A stretch of DNA of 64,000 nt from an uncultured SAR86 cluster bacterium (GCA_902616715.1 CACMTR010000001.1:186001-250000); one strand, 5' to 3'; numbered from the stretch's first letter, positions 25,373 through 35,473 are shown. The notes: generated by a model from the letters alone, not told the origin. Program-made: numbers and translations.

Positions 25373-26743
25373 ATGAGAAATCAAGACATAGATCTAAGTT
25401 ATAAATATTGCAAAGATAATCAAGTCCTTTTGGAAAAAGAAGAAAACTTACTTTCAATTAAATGCACTGAAGACACAAAAATTTCTGCAATCTCTTATTT
25501 ACAAAAATATTTTGATTTGCCTTTAAATGTATCGAAAATTTCATTTCAAGATTTCAATAAAGCTTTATCGGAAAGTTTTACAAATAGCACATCTTCATCT
25601 GAAGATTTAATTCAAGGAGTTGATGAAAATGTTGATCTCGATTCATTGGTGTCTAACTTACCTAAAACGGAAGATTTACTGGATGATAGTAATGAAGCAC
25701 CAGTAATACGATTAATCAATGCAATCTTATCTGAAGCAATCAAGGATGGAGCATCCGATATTCATATTGAGCCATACGAAGAGAACTTAGCGATAAGATT
25801 TAGAGTTGATGGAATTCTTAAAGAGAAACTAAATCCCAATAGCAGGATTGCACCGCTTCTCAATGCAAGAATAAAAGTGATGTCCAATTTAGATATAGCC
25901 GAAAGAAGAATGCCTCAGGATGGAAGAATGTCCTTAAAACTGGGAGAAAAATGGATTGATATAAGAGTGTCAACTTTGCCATCAAGCTTTGGAGAAAGGC
26001 TAGTTTTGAGATTGCTTGATAAGGCAGATGCAAGCTTGGATTTAAGAGAACTAGGTATGAGCGATGAAATGACTAAAGATTATTTAGATCAGCTGAAAAG
26101 TACAAGTGGAATAATTTTAGTAACGGGACCGACAGGCTCAGGTAAAACTACAACTCTTTATTCGGGTCTTAATTATTTAAACGATCAATCAAGAAATATC
26201 CTAACAGTTGAGGATCCAATTGAGTATGCCTTGGAAGGTATAGGCCAAACTCAAGTAAATAATAAAGTAGGTTTGTCATTTGCAAAGGGTTTGCGAGCAA
26301 TTTTGAGACAAGATCCAGATGTAGTTATGGTTGGTGAGATAAGAGACAAAGAAACTGCTGAAACGGCAATACAAGCTAGTTTAACTGGACACTTGGTCTT
26401 ATCTACAATACACACAAATGATGCTGTGGGTGCTATTACAAGATTAATAGATATGGGTGTAGAGCCCTATCTTTTAGCAAGCTCAGTCAAAATGGTAATC
26501 GCACAAAGATTAGTTAGAAAAATAGACGATGAGCAAAAATTTTCAGGAAGAGTAGGAATTTTTGAGATGATTAAAATTGATAATGATATTAAAAAACTAA
26601 TTAACGAAAACATTGATGAGGATTCAATTAGAAATAATGCTTTTAAAAAATATACATCTTTAACTAAAGATGGAGAAAACAAGGTAAAACAAGGGGTAAC
26701 TTCAGATTTAGAGTTAAAAAGAGTTCTCAAAGAAGTTGAATAA
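25373..26743 (+). CDS. gspE: Type II secretion ATPase GspE, without zinc domain
   Basis: Hexameric cytoplasmic ATPase of 456 residues. The N-terminal N1E domain is shortened. The N2E domain is [20 protein letters not shown]. Walker A is [12 protein letters not shown], the Asp box and Walker B are [14 protein letters not shown] and [13 protein letters not shown], and the His box is [12 protein letters not shown]. The tetracysteine zinc domain that normally follows the QRLVR sequence is missing. Here [22 protein letters not shown] runs straight from one flank to the other, with no cysteine. Otherwise intact; three bases before gspF. Confidence 0.94.
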   Translation: MRNQDIDLSYKYCKDNQVLLEKEENLLSIKCTEDTKISAISYLQKYFDLPLNVSKISFQDFNKALSESFTNSTSSSEDLIQGVDENVDLDSLVSNLPKTEDLLDDSNEAPVIRLINAILSEAIKDGASDIHIEPYEENLAIRFRVDGILKEKLNPNSRIAPLLNARIKVMSNLDIAERRMPQDGRMSLKLGEKWIDIRVSTLPSSFGERLVLRLLDKADASLDLRELGMSDEMTKDYLDQLKSTSGIILVTGPTGSGKTTTLYSGLNYLNDQSRNILTVEDPIEYALEGIGQTQVNNKVGLSFAKGLRAILRQDPDVVMVGEIRDKETAETAIQASLTGHLVLSTIHTNDAVGAITRLIDMGVEPYLLASSVKMVIAQRLVRKIDDEQKFSGRVGIFEMIKIDNDIKKLINENIDEDSIRNNAFKKYTSLTKDGENKVKQGVTSDLELKRVLKEVE

Positions 26744-26745
26744 AC

Positions 26746-27954
26746 ATGGCAAGTTTTTCTTATAAAGCTTTAGATCATAAAGGCGAAACTGAAAAAGGGT
26801 TCCTTGTAGCTGAGAATATAGACGAAGCCCAAAACGAGCTTAAAAACAGAAAACTAATTCCAATTAAGCTTAAAGAGTACAAGCAAAGAATTAATTTAAG
26901 TTTTTTTTCTTCTATCAGTAACTCAAAATTGTCTTTGATCTCTAGGCAATTATCGACATTAATCAATAGCGGAATACCAGTTGATCAGGCACTAGATTCA
27001 GTTTCTGAACAAATAGAACCCCCAAGAATTGGTAATAAATTAAGACAAGTTTCTTTAAAAGTTAAATCCGGTTATAAATTATCTGAGTCTCTTGAAGAAC
27101 ATCCTGAATCCTTCGATAGGCTTTTTTGCTCTCTTATAAAAGCAGGGGAGTCTTCAGGAGAACTAGGTAAAATTTTGGAAAAAACATCAGATTTTTTAGA
27201 AAAAAGGGCAAATATGTCTCAAGAAATAACTGGTGCTTTAGTTTATCCTCTAATTTTATTCACTGTAGCTATTGGAATAATTAGTTTATTGCTTGTCTAT
27301 GTAGTGCCAGACGTAGTCTCTCAATTTTCTAACCTTGATAGAGAGCTACCTCTTCTTACTAAGTCCCTTCTTTTCTTATCCCAGGTTCTGACAAATCCAA
27401 TTTTTCAAATATTTATAGTTTTATTTTGCTTACTTTTATATGTTCCTTTGAAATATTTTGGAACTCAGAAAGTAAAGTTCAAATTCGATGAAATTTTATT
27501 AAAAATTCCGGTCGTAAAAAATTTTTTGTTAGATGCTGATCTATCTAGATTTACTAGTTCACTCAGTCTATTAAGATTAGGTAATGTGTCTATTTTGAAT
27601 GCTTTAAAAATTTCTTCAGACACAATTTCAAATTCTTATTTAAGATCTTCGATTATTAAAGCTTCCTCAAGAGTAGGAGAGGGAGAATCCCTAGCAAAAT
27701 CTCTTGGAAGAGTTAACGCTATCCCGCCTTTGGTGATTCAAATGATTCAAAATGGAGAAAAATCGGGAAAATTAGAAGATATGCTATCTAAATTATCTGA
27801 TTATTTAGAGACGAGATTTAGAAATTCTACAAAAATTGCTATGAATCTTTTTGAACCATTGGTTATTATAATTTTAGGAGTTTTTGTGGCTCTAATTGTT
27901 TTAGCAATCCTCTTACCATTAATACAATTAAATACATTTACAACAACGATATGA
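26746..27954 (+). CDS. gspF: Type II secretion platform protein GspF
   Basis: Polytopic inner-membrane protein of 402 residues with two homologous cytoplasmic GspF domains. One contains LSRQLSTLINSGIPVDQAL, the other FTSSLSLLRLGNVSILNAL. Three membrane spans lie at about 165-190, 220-240 and 370-395. The N-terminus MASFSYKALDHKGETEKGF is family-typical. The stop overlaps the start of gspG by four bases. Confidence 0.94.
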   Translation: MASFSYKALDHKGETEKGFLVAENIDEAQNELKNRKLIPIKLKEYKQRINLSFFSSISNSKLSLISRQLSTLINSGIPVDQALDSVSEQIEPPRIGNKLRQVSLKVKSGYKLSESLEEHPESFDRLFCSLIKAGESSGELGKILEKTSDFLEKRANMSQEITGALVYPLILFTVAIGIISLLLVYVVPDVVSQFSNLDRELPLLTKSLLFLSQVLTNPIFQIFIVLFCLLLYVPLKYFGTQKVKFKFDEILLKIPVVKNFLLDADLSRFTSSLSLLRLGNVSILNALKISSDTISNSYLRSSIIKASSRVGEGESLAKSLGRVNAIPPLVIQMIQNGEKSGKLEDMLSKLSDYLETRFRNSTKIAMNLFEPLVIIILGVFVALIVLAILLPLIQLNTFTTTI

Positions 27955-28403
27955 ATATTAATAAAAATAAAAAAGTTAACTCTAAATCTTTAGAAAATGG
28001 TTTTAGTTTGATAGAAATTTTAGTAGTTTTAATGATTATTGGAATGTTAACTGCGGTTGTTGCAATCAATGTTTTGCCAAGCCAAGATAGAGCAAGAGTC
28101 GACAAAGCTAAAGCTGACATAAGAATAATAGAGCAAGCCTTAGAGCTATATAGATTAGATATGTTTTCTTATCCAACTGAGCAGGAAGGTTTGAAGGCAT
28201 TAATTGAAAAACCTGCAAATAATAGATTTTCAGATAGGTACAGACAGGGTGGGTATATAAAAAGATTAGAAGCCGATCCTTGGGGCAATGACTATTTATA
28301 TGAAAGACCAGGAAAAAATAATACATTTGACATTATTTCATTAGGAGCTGATGGTCAAAAAGGCGGCGATGGTTTAGACAGCGACATATCTAATTGGGAC
28401 TGA
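27951..28403 (+). CDS. gspG: Major pseudopilin GspG
   Basis: Main pseudopilus subunit of 150 residues. A short leader precedes the prepilin cleavage site G|FSLIEILVVLMIIGML (glutamate at mature position 5). The C-terminal calcium-binding region is DPWGNDYLYERP and SLGADGQKGGDGLDSD, both diagnostic for GspG. The leader of about 17 residues is longer than the usual 6-8. Confidence 0.95.
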   Translation: MNINKNKKVNSKSLENGFSLIEILVVLMIIGMLTAVVAINVLPSQDRARVDKAKADIRIIEQALELYRLDMFSYPTEQEGLKALIEKPANNRFSDRYRQGGYIKRLEADPWGNDYLYERPGKNNTFDIISLGADGQKGGDGLDSDISNWD

Positions 28404-28408
28404 TTTAA

Positions 28409-28759
28409 GTGAAAGGTTTCACTTTAATTGAAGTTTTAGTTTCTTTATTAATTTTATCGGTAGTGGCTGCGGCAGGGCTATCTAGTATTTCTTTCTCCAC
28501 TCAAAGCTATCTAACTTTAAAAGAAAATTTCTATACTTCTACAATTGCAGAAAATGTTTTATTACTTTCTTTTTATGATGATAATTTTCTTACTAATAAC
28601 GTTACTAGTCAGCAAGAAGTTTTAATGGGTAGTTTTTATATTTGGAAAAGAGATATCAATATTAATAAGTCTCAAAATTCCTTGAGCATATCCGTGGAAG
28701 TTAATTCTGAACTTCAATCTAATCCTTACAAACTAGAAATATTCAAAACGATAAAATGA
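28409..28759 (+). CDS. gspI: Minor pseudopilin GspI
   Basis: A 116-residue minor pseudopilin starting from GTG 28409, with the site G|FTLIEVLVSLLILS only two residues in. The AENVLLLSFY segment and the later GSFYIWKRDIN segment match the GspI pattern (AENQL ... G-x-W-x-W). It directly follows gspG; no gspH gene lies between. Its stop overlaps gspJ by four bases. Confidence 0.8.
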   Translation: MKGFTLIEVLVSLLILSVVAAAGLSSISFSTQSYLTLKENFYTSTIAENVLLLSFYDDNFLTNNVTSQQEVLMGSFYIWKRDININKSQNSLSISVEVNSELQSNPYKLEIFKTIK

Positions 28760-29328
28760 CAATTACTAAAGGTTATTCTTTGATAGAAATATTAGTAGTC
28801 CTATTAATCTTTAGTTCCATTGCAATAATTTCTGCATCATTTCTATCTTCTGCAGCAAACTCGTTTTTTCAAGTAAATTCAAAAACCGATGAACTAAGAG
28901 AGCTCATAATAGCTACGGAAATAATAAAAGAGGATCTGATTCATATTGTAAATAAGTCAACACGTAATGAATTCGGAATAAAGAAAAAATCTTTTTATTT
29001 GTCAAATGAGTTAAAACAATCAGGGAAAATAATAGAGTTTGTAAGATTTTCTTCTAGTGACGGCATAGAAGGTTTAGGGTCTCTGCACAGGGTTAAATAT
29101 ATTTTAGAAAATGGAGTGCTAAAGAGATATTCAAGTAATTTTTTAAACTCTCCATATTTAAATGATCATATAACTCTGATTCAAAACGTCAGTGAAGTTA
29201 AAATTAATAATCCATTAGTTTTTTCAAGACCAGCAAACAATTTAAACATTTTGCCAAAAATTCTTAATTTTAAAATAAAAATTAAAGAAGTCTTTTTTAA
29301 TAAAGTTTTCGTAGTTTCTAATGCTTAA
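28756..29328 (+). CDS. gspJ: Minor pseudopilin GspJ
   Basis: A 190-residue minor pseudopilin with cleavage site G|YSLIEILVVLLIFSSI and the GspJ-like globular part (TDELRELIIATEIIKEDLIHI ... FVRFSS ... LHRVKYILENGVLKR). It belongs to the pseudopilus tip complex with GspI and GspK. It overlaps both neighbouring genes by a few bases, consistent with one operon. Confidence 0.85.
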   Translation: MTITKGYSLIEILVVLLIFSSIAIISASFLSSAANSFFQVNSKTDELRELIIATEIIKEDLIHIVNKSTRNEFGIKKKSFYLSNELKQSGKIIEFVRFSSSDGIEGLGSLHRVKYILENGVLKRYSSNFLNSPYLNDHITLIQNVSEVKINNPLVFSRPANNLNILPKILNFKIKIKEVFFNKVFVVSNA

Positions 29329-30313
29329 TAAAGAATCAAAAATAAATAATGGAGCGACTCTTTTGCTAACTTTGTTTATCACAAGTATTGTTTCAATTAT
29401 AGGTTATAGGCTTTTTGATTTAACAATGTTCACATCCGAAGTGGAAAAGAGAAACCTAAGTTACCAACAATCTTTTTTAATGGCACTCAGCCTAGAATCT
29501 TACACACTTGATTTCATGAGTTCAGCTGAAAAAAGAAAATCATTATCTTTAATGACTAACAGATATGATCCATATAGCCCTATTGAAATTCCTTTGAAAA
29601 GAGGAAATATAGTGGCTCAAATCGAAGACAAAAGTGATTGTTTTAATTTGAATTTGATTGTTACAAATGATGAAGAATCAAAGACAAAAACAGTTAATCA
29701 AGATGAACTACTTTTTTTTAAAAATTTACTTTCTAGTTTAGAAATTCCAAGTGACAAGATCGAAATCATAAGCGCATCTTTAATAGATTGGATAGATGAG
29801 GATGATTTTCCTGATTATTATAATGGCGCGGAAGATTTTTATTATTCTAATTTGAAAATACCATATCTGACATCTAATCAGTATATGCAAAATATTTCGG
29901 AATTAAGAAAAGTTAAAGGCGTTACAGAGGTTATTTATAAAAAAATTGAACCGTATATATGCGCACTGCCATTAAATTTTAAGTTTATAAACATAAATTC
30001 GATTTCGCCACTAAAACCGAAAATACTGGTAGCTTTGAGTGAAAAAAAACTTTCAGATCAAGAGGCTATTTCAATCTTAGAAGATAGACCTTTAAAAGGT
30101 TATAAAAATACCGATGAGTTTTTTAATGACGAATTTGTAAAACAATCTCTTTCATCTAGTTTTTCAAGAAAGAAACTAAATGCTGAATCTTTTTATTTTA
30201 ATTTAGAATCTCAAATAAAATATGACGAATTCACATTTATAATGAACTCTAGAATCATTAAAGACGATGAAGACATGAAGATAATCTCTAGGAAAATAGG
30301 TAATTTCTTATGA
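29321..30313 (+). CDS. gspK: Pseudopilus tip protein GspK
   Basis: A 330-residue large minor pseudopilin. The N-terminal helix follows NNGATLLLTLFITSIVSIIG and lacks the usual Glu5, as is normal for GspK. The body has the SAM-like region (FKNLLSSLEIPSDKIEIISASLIDWIDEDDFPDYYNGAEDFYY) containing the acidic calcium-site residues. A late region is NISELRKVKGVTEVIYKKIEPYI. Overlaps gspJ by eight bases. Confidence 0.88.
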   Translation: MLNKESKINNGATLLLTLFITSIVSIIGYRLFDLTMFTSEVEKRNLSYQQSFLMALSLESYTLDFMSSAEKRKSLSLMTNRYDPYSPIEIPLKRGNIVAQIEDKSDCFNLNLIVTNDEESKTKTVNQDELLFFKNLLSSLEIPSDKIEIISASLIDWIDEDDFPDYYNGAEDFYYSNLKIPYLTSNQYMQNISELRKVKGVTEVIYKKIEPYICALPLNFKFININSISPLKPKILVALSEKKLSDQEAISILEDRPLKGYKNTDEFFNDEFVKQSLSSSFSRKKLNAESFYFNLESQIKYDEFTFIMNSRIIKDDEDMKIISRKIGNFL

Positions 30314-31446
30314 GTAAGGCAATTTATGTCCTTTTTAACTATTTTTCTGATGAAAAGCTTTATTTTTTGGTTAACGACAATGAAATAAAAGAATTAAAAG
30401 AAAAAGAACTCGAAAAATATTCCGATATTAAAAAAAATATTTTTTTGATATCTGACTTATTTGACTCTATAGATTTAGACTTACCTGAAACAAATTTAGC
30501 TAATCAAAAAAAAGCTATTCCATTTTTAATTCAAGATAGTTTATTAGATGATGTTAATAATTATTCTTGGCTTTTAAATACCGATGACAAAGTTCTTCTT
30601 TTAACTAGTAAAGAAAAATTAAATACTTTAATAAATAAGATAGATCTTTATTCAACATCTTCTCTGAATCCAATCGAAGCATCTTTTGATAGAGATAATT
30701 TGATAATTATTGATGATAAGGTAATTTTATCGCTCCAGAATCAATGGTATTGGTCGGGTTCGTTAGGAGTTTTCTATAATCATCTCTCTTTTATCGAAGA
30801 AAAGCTAAAAGACAAAATTATTGAAAGTCATTGTCTGATCAAGGTACCAGAAAAACTAAAAGATAAGGAATTTTTAAATTTCACCTTACATAAAGATATT
30901 CGATCTTTATGGATGGCAAATCTGCCATCTTTAAAACTAGGATTTAATATTTTACAAGGTAAATTCGAGCCTAAAATAAACTGGCTTCAAAAAATAAAGG
31001 ATTTCAGATTTTATATTATTTCTGCTTTAGCTATCTATTCTATTTTCTTGGTTTCAAATCTTATACAGTTTGGTTCATTATCAATTTTAAATTACCAATT
31101 GAATAATCAGCTTTCTGAGGTTTTTAAATTAAAATTCCCTAATGAAACAATTGAAAATGATCTTATTTCACAGGTAAATAATCTAGTAAATCTAAATTCT
31201 TACTCGAAGAAAAATTTAGATTCTTTAAGACTTTTGTCTAATGAAATCGTAATGATGGAAAATTTAAGTCTCATTTCAATTAATTCTGATGGTAGCAAAA
31301 TCACCATAGAAGTAGAAGCAGTAGATTATGACCAATTAGAAAAATTAGTGAAATTAATGTCGACCATGAATATTGACTTATCTATTGGAAGTTCTAGAAG
31401 ATTAAACAATCTATTAGTAGGAGAGCTAAATGTTAGATCTTTTTAG
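30310..31446 (+). CDS. gspL: Type II secretion protein GspL
   Basis: A 378-residue bitopic protein. The cytoplasmic actin-like part (1-230) contacts GspE, a single span lies at about 236-258 (FYIISALAIYSIFLVSNLIQF), and a small periplasmic ferredoxin-like domain ends the protein. Sequence is weakly conserved. The call rests on position between gspK and gspM, size, topology and the WQ...SG / SLKLGFNILQGKF segment typical of GspL. It overlaps gspM by 17 bases. Confidence 0.82.
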   Translation: MSKAIYVLFNYFSDEKLYFLVNDNEIKELKEKELEKYSDIKKNIFLISDLFDSIDLDLPETNLANQKKAIPFLIQDSLLDDVNNYSWLLNTDDKVLLLTSKEKLNTLINKIDLYSTSSLNPIEASFDRDNLIIIDDKVILSLQNQWYWSGSLGVFYNHLSFIEEKLKDKIIESHCLIKVPEKLKDKEFLNFTLHKDIRSLWMANLPSLKLGFNILQGKFEPKINWLQKIKDFRFYIISALAIYSIFLVSNLIQFGSLSILNYQLNNQLSEVFKLKFPNETIENDLISQVNNLVNLNSYSKKNLDSLRLLSNEIVMMENLSLISINSDGSKITIEVEAVDYDQLEKLVKLMSTMNIDLSIGSSRRLNNLLVGELNVRSF

Positions 31447-31888
31447 AAATATTATAAAGATTAGAATATCAAGACAAAATCAAATTATTTTTGCAGCTTT
31501 TAATCTTTGTCTTTTGATATATATCTTGTCATCATCGTTGATGATTTTAAAAAATAACGTCAATAACTTAAAAAAAGAAAATGAAATAAATCTAAACCGA
31601 ATAGAGTTTATAGCTGCTATTGAAGAACAGGAAATAAATTCTAAATCGGCATTCTCATCAAATTTTGCTTCTTCAGTCAATTCTTCTGCTAGAGACAATA
31701 AATTAAAAATTGACCGGACGTTGCCTATTTCAAATAATGAAATATCTATTTGGATTAATGAATCTAATTTTATAGATTTATTCAACTGGTTTTTAGAAAT
31801 TAATAATAATGGAGTTGAAATAACAAAGATGAGTATTAGGAGGATTTCTAAAGAAACAGTAAGCGCACAATTAACAGTTAAGTTATAA
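31430..31888 (+). CDS. gspM: Type II secretion protein GspM
   Basis: A 152-residue protein with one N-terminal span (about 18-38), a coiled segment (KNNVNNLKKENEINLNRIEFI) and a periplasmic ferredoxin-like domain with IWINESNFIDLFNWFLEINN near the end. Assignment is by topology, size and position after gspL; sequence similarity within GspM is always low. Confidence 0.8.
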   Translation: MLDLFRNIIKIRISRQNQIIFAAFNLCLLIYILSSSLMILKNNVNNLKKENEINLNRIEFIAAIEEQEINSKSAFSSNFASSVNSSARDNKLKIDRTLPISNNEISIWINESNFIDLFNWFLEINNNGVEITKMSIRRISKETVSAQLTVKL

Positions 31889-31892
31889 AAAA

Positions 31893-32615
31893 ATGAAATA
31901 TTTTATTTACTTTATTATTTCAAGTTTTTTAATTATTTCGTTAGTTGTGGTTATTAATTTACCTTTGAGAATTATCAAGCCAGTTATGGCTGAATATTTT
32001 CCAGAAATTACCTTTAGTAAAATTGATGGAACAATTTGGTCTGGAAAAATTTATGATTTGAGTTTTGCTAATGAATATTTAGGAAGTCTAAATACAGAAA
32101 TGGATTTAAGGACTTTAAAATTTTATTTAAATGATAATGAAGTTTCAGTAGAAGGGAAAATAAATATCATTAGCTCAATAATTGAAGAAAAAATTAATTT
32201 AAGAGAAACAAATTTTGAGATAGGCTCTAGAAGATTTTTGCAGAGAGTTCCTTCGATTTCTGCTGTTTCTGGAAATAACTTAAATATGACTTTCGACGTA
32301 GATGGGTGTTACGAGGCATCAGGTAACCTTTATGCTGATTTAGACAGAAAAGGCCTTCTTAACCAAGCTGTGACAACAAAAATGGAAGTAATTTTGGGCT
32401 GCAAAGATAATAAGCTGATAGGAGATTTCTTTAGTACGCCAAACCAAGATGTTTTGAAGGGCAATTTTACCGTTGATAATGAGCTAAACTATGTTTTAGT
32501 TGCAAACTCAGCATTAGTTTTATCTAAAATTTCAAAACTTTTAACTAAACCACTAAGTCGTGCACCAGATATTAAAATTAAGGGAAATTTATATGAATTA
32601 TTTTATGGAGATTAA
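31893..32615 (+). CDS. gspN: Type II secretion protein GspN
   Basis: A 240-residue inner-membrane-anchored periplasmic protein with an N-terminal span (3-23). The family-like features are INLPLRIIKPVMAEYFPEITFSKIDGTIWSGKI, the later CYEASGNLYADLD and a C-terminal IKIKGNLYELFYGD. GspN is an optional T2SS component. It closes the gsp gene run. Confidence 0.85.
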   Translation: MKYFIYFIISSFLIISLVVVINLPLRIIKPVMAEYFPEITFSKIDGTIWSGKIYDLSFANEYLGSLNTEMDLRTLKFYLNDNEVSVEGKINIISSIIEEKINLRETNFEIGSRRFLQRVPSISAVSGNNLNMTFDVDGCYEASGNLYADLDRKGLLNQAVTTKMEVILGCKDNKLIGDFFSTPNQDVLKGNFTVDNELNYVLVANSALVLSKISKLLTKPLSRAPDIKIKGNLYELFYGD

Positions 32616-32618
32616 TAA

Positions 32619-33500
32619 ATGTTGATAGGAAAGAATCCGTTGAATGAATCACCTAAATGGTTCACACGTAATATCGGAATTGAGCCAGAAAATAATTCTG
32701 TTGAAGTAGACGGTACTTCGATAAATTTTAATGTTTGGGGAGATAAAAACCTTCCTGGACTCCTTTTATTGCATGGCTTTAATGCTCACAGTCTTTGGTG
32801 GTCACATATTGCTCCTGCATTCATGGAAAAATATTGTGTAGTTGCCATGGATTTTAGTGGCATGGGCGATAGTGGGCGCAGAGATTTTTACTCTCAGGAA
32901 ATCTATAGCAAAGAAATCAAAGGTGTCGTAAATGCAATGGGCTGGGATTCAGTGACTTGTCTTGCACACAGTATGGGAGGATCGGTATCAATGTTTTCTA
33001 CCTCTATTTTTCCAGATTTATTCTCTAAACTAATTCTTTTGGATTCAATAATCGTATTACCTCCTGAAAAAGCAACTGCAATGAAATCGAGTAGACCCTC
33101 ATCAAGATTTGCCGTGTTTTCAGAGGACTTAGAGGAAGCCATAGCAAGATTTAGGTTGATGCCCCCACAGCCTTGTGCAAAAGATTATGTTTTAAGGAAC
33201 GTCGCTAAGCATTCATACAAACAAACTGAAGAGGGTTGGACCCTTAAAGCAGATCCACTCATACCAAAAACCTACGAATACAATGATTTGCACGAAATTT
33301 TTATGAAAGCCAAAGTTGATATTGAAATAGTGTACGGAGGCTCCAGCCAACTTTATTCTCAAGATGTTATAGACTATATGGTTTACGTTGGTAATTTAGA
33401 CCAAAATAAGATGCATAAACTTGATGGTGCCATGCATCATTTATTCTTAGATATGCCAGAAGAGTTTATTGAGTTAATACAAAATATTTTAAAAAAATGA
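32619..33500 (+). CDS. Alpha/beta hydrolase
   Basis: A 293-residue alpha/beta-fold hydrolase. The oxyanion segment is LLLLHGFNAHSLWW, the nucleophile elbow AHSMGGS carries the catalytic serine, and a likely catalytic histidine sits in DGAMHHLFLDMPEE near the end. The substrate is not evident. It starts three bases after gspN and overlaps the next hydrolase by four bases, so it probably reads from the same transcript. No signal peptide, so cytoplasmic. Confidence 0.85.
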   Translation: MLIGKNPLNESPKWFTRNIGIEPENNSVEVDGTSINFNVWGDKNLPGLLLLHGFNAHSLWWSHIAPAFMEKYCVVAMDFSGMGDSGRRDFYSQEIYSKEIKGVVNAMGWDSVTCLAHSMGGSVSMFSTSIFPDLFSKLILLDSIIVLPPEKATAMKSSRPSSRFAVFSEDLEEAIARFRLMPPQPCAKDYVLRNVAKHSYKQTEEGWTLKADPLIPKTYEYNDLHEIFMKAKVDIEIVYGGSSQLYSQDVIDYMVYVGNLDQNKMHKLDGAMHHLFLDMPEEFIELIQNILKK

Positions 33501-34714
33501 CTGTTGCTAAGGTTGAAGGATTTTGTGATCCAAAGTTTTCTAAACTTGGAGATATTTTTTCCAAAGCAATAAAATCTGGTTTTGATGATGGTGCTGCTCT
33601 CTCTTTGGAAATTGAAAATGAGTTGGTTATTGACATGTGGGGAGGTTATAAAGATAAAGAGCATACGGAAGTATGGACTGAGGATACTATAGCCAACGTT
33701 TTTTCCGTGACTAAGGCAATGACCGCAACATGTGCTCTTAAATTATTGGAAGAAAAAAAAATAAATTTAGGCGATAGAGTTTCCAGGTACTGGCCTGAGT
33801 ACGATTGTAAGTCAAAAGGGGATACTACGATAAAAGATTTTTTTACCCATCGTGCCGGAATGTTTGGCTTTCAAGACCCACTTCCATACGAATGCTGGGA
33901 AGATTGGGATTTGATAGTCAATCAATTGGCCAAACAAGAACCTTTTCACGTTCCTGGAACAGCTCAAGGGTATCACGCAATGACTTTCGGATTTTTACTT
34001 GGAGAGATCATAAAAAGAGTAGATGGGAGAACAGTAGGTACTTTTTTTAGGGAGGAAATTGCGGATGTTTTTGACATTGATTTCAAGATTGGGTTAGACG
34101 AGAGCGAGTTTGATAGATGTGCTGAAATGATAATGCAGGGCGCTCCGATAAACGTAATTAATTTTTTCAGAAGAATTCCTCGATGGCTTCTTCCGAGTAG
34201 AATTCGAGCAATTGGAGACACTCTTTCAAGTGCAGAGTATCGAAAAGCTTTTATTGAAATAGTTCAGGACGATCAAAATTTAAGATCTGTAACTGATTTT
34301 CCAAACAGTCCTCAATGGCGTAAAGGAGAAATCCCAGCTGCCAATGGACACGGAACGTCAAGAGGTGTAGCTAAATTCTTTGGTATTCTCTCGAATGGAG
34401 GCGCTCGGGACGGAAAAAAAATATTAAATCAAGAGACTATTGATCTGGCCACTACAGAATTTACGATAGGACCTGACAAAGTGTTACTGCAAGCTCCTTA
34501 CAAATTTGGGTTGGGTTATATGCTTGATGCGCCTTTTTCTCCAATTGGATACAAAAATACAATGTTTGGTCATACAGGCATTGGTGGAGCTGCAGGTTTT
34601 GGAGATAAAGTTAACAAGATAGGCTTTGCTTTTGTAAATAATAGACAGCATTCGCTTGGAAAGTTATACAAGTCTGCTAATGATTTAACCAAAGCACTTT
34701 ACAAAGCTCTTTAA
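33497..34714 (+). CDS. Serine hydrolase of the beta-lactamase/esterase family
   Basis: A 405-residue member of the class C beta-lactamase-like esterases (EstB/LACTB group). The catalytic SxxK is SVTK in NVFSVTKAMTA, the tyrosine motif position is GYHAMTFGFLLGE, and a late HTG-type motif lies in MFGHTGIGGAAGFGD. No signal peptide, so probably cytoplasmic and acting on esters or other small substrates rather than peptidoglycan. Coupled to the preceding hydrolase. Confidence 0.86.
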   Translation: MTVAKVEGFCDPKFSKLGDIFSKAIKSGFDDGAALSLEIENELVIDMWGGYKDKEHTEVWTEDTIANVFSVTKAMTATCALKLLEEKKINLGDRVSRYWPEYDCKSKGDTTIKDFFTHRAGMFGFQDPLPYECWEDWDLIVNQLAKQEPFHVPGTAQGYHAMTFGFLLGEIIKRVDGRTVGTFFREEIADVFDIDFKIGLDESEFDRCAEMIMQGAPINVINFFRRIPRWLLPSRIRAIGDTLSSAEYRKAFIEIVQDDQNLRSVTDFPNSPQWRKGEIPAANGHGTSRGVAKFFGILSNGGARDGKKILNQETIDLATTEFTIGPDKVLLQAPYKFGLGYMLDAPFSPIGYKNTMFGHTGIGGAAGFGDKVNKIGFAFVNNRQHSLGKLYKSANDLTKALYKAL

Positions 34715-34720
34715 GGTTTA

Positions 34721-35473
34721 ATGATCCTCGATCCGTATTTTTACGTCGTTGCCGTGTTATCAGTTTTTTTTCATGGCATGGGCAAAGCAGGTTTTGGTCT
34801 TGGACTGCCTATCCTTGCGATACCGCTTATGAGTATTTTTATCCCTCCGTTACAAGCTTTAGCTATATTAGTGATTCCACTGATTTTTATGGATTTGGTA
34901 ACCATTAGACGATTTTGGAGCTTATGGGATCTCGAATTAGTTAAAGCCATCATACCTCTAACGTTATTTGGTGTGATTATTGGAACAATTACCTATAGTT
35001 TTCTCTCTGATAATTCGATTAGAATTATTTTAGGAGTTATTGCTTGTGCTTTTGGATTGGAATATTTTATAAACAAGTCCAAAAAAATTGGTAAAAGCAG
35101 CAAAACCTCTGGAACTTTTTGGTCAACTCTTGCTGGATTTACCAGTTTTACAATTCATGCTGGAGGATTGCCATTAAGTTTTTATCTTTTACCGATGAGA
35201 CTCGATCGCAGAAAGTACGTTGCAACTTTGGCAATAGTTTTTTTAGCTTTAAATCTTTTTAAAACGATTCCCTATGCCTATTTTGGCCAGATAAATTTTG
35301 AAAATTTGTTAACTTCTCTTTTATTACTTCCTTTAGCTCCTATTGGAGTTTACTTCGGAGCTTATTTGACAGAAAGAGTAAGTCAGGAAATATTTTATTC
35401 AATTACTCATTTTTGCTTGATTTTAACTGGATCAAAATTAATCTATGATGGGCTCACTATGGTTTCAATCTAA
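34721..35473 (+). CDS. TauE/SafE-family permease
   Basis: A 250-residue membrane protein with about seven to eight spans and the family features GMGKAGFGLGLPILAIPLM near the N-terminus and SFTIHAGGLPLSFYLLPMRLDRR in the middle. The family exports or imports small organic and sulfur-containing anions. The substrate here is unknown. Its stop directly abuts pdxJ. Confidence 0.85.
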   Translation: MILDPYFYVVAVLSVFFHGMGKAGFGLGLPILAIPLMSIFIPPLQALAILVIPLIFMDLVTIRRFWSLWDLELVKAIIPLTLFGVIIGTITYSFLSDNSIRIILGVIACAFGLEYFINKSKKIGKSSKTSGTFWSTLAGFTSFTIHAGGLPLSFYLLPMRLDRRKYVATLAIVFLALNLFKTIPYAYFGQINFENLLTSLLLLPLAPIGVYFGAYLTERVSQEIFYSITHFCLILTGSKLIYDGLTMVSI

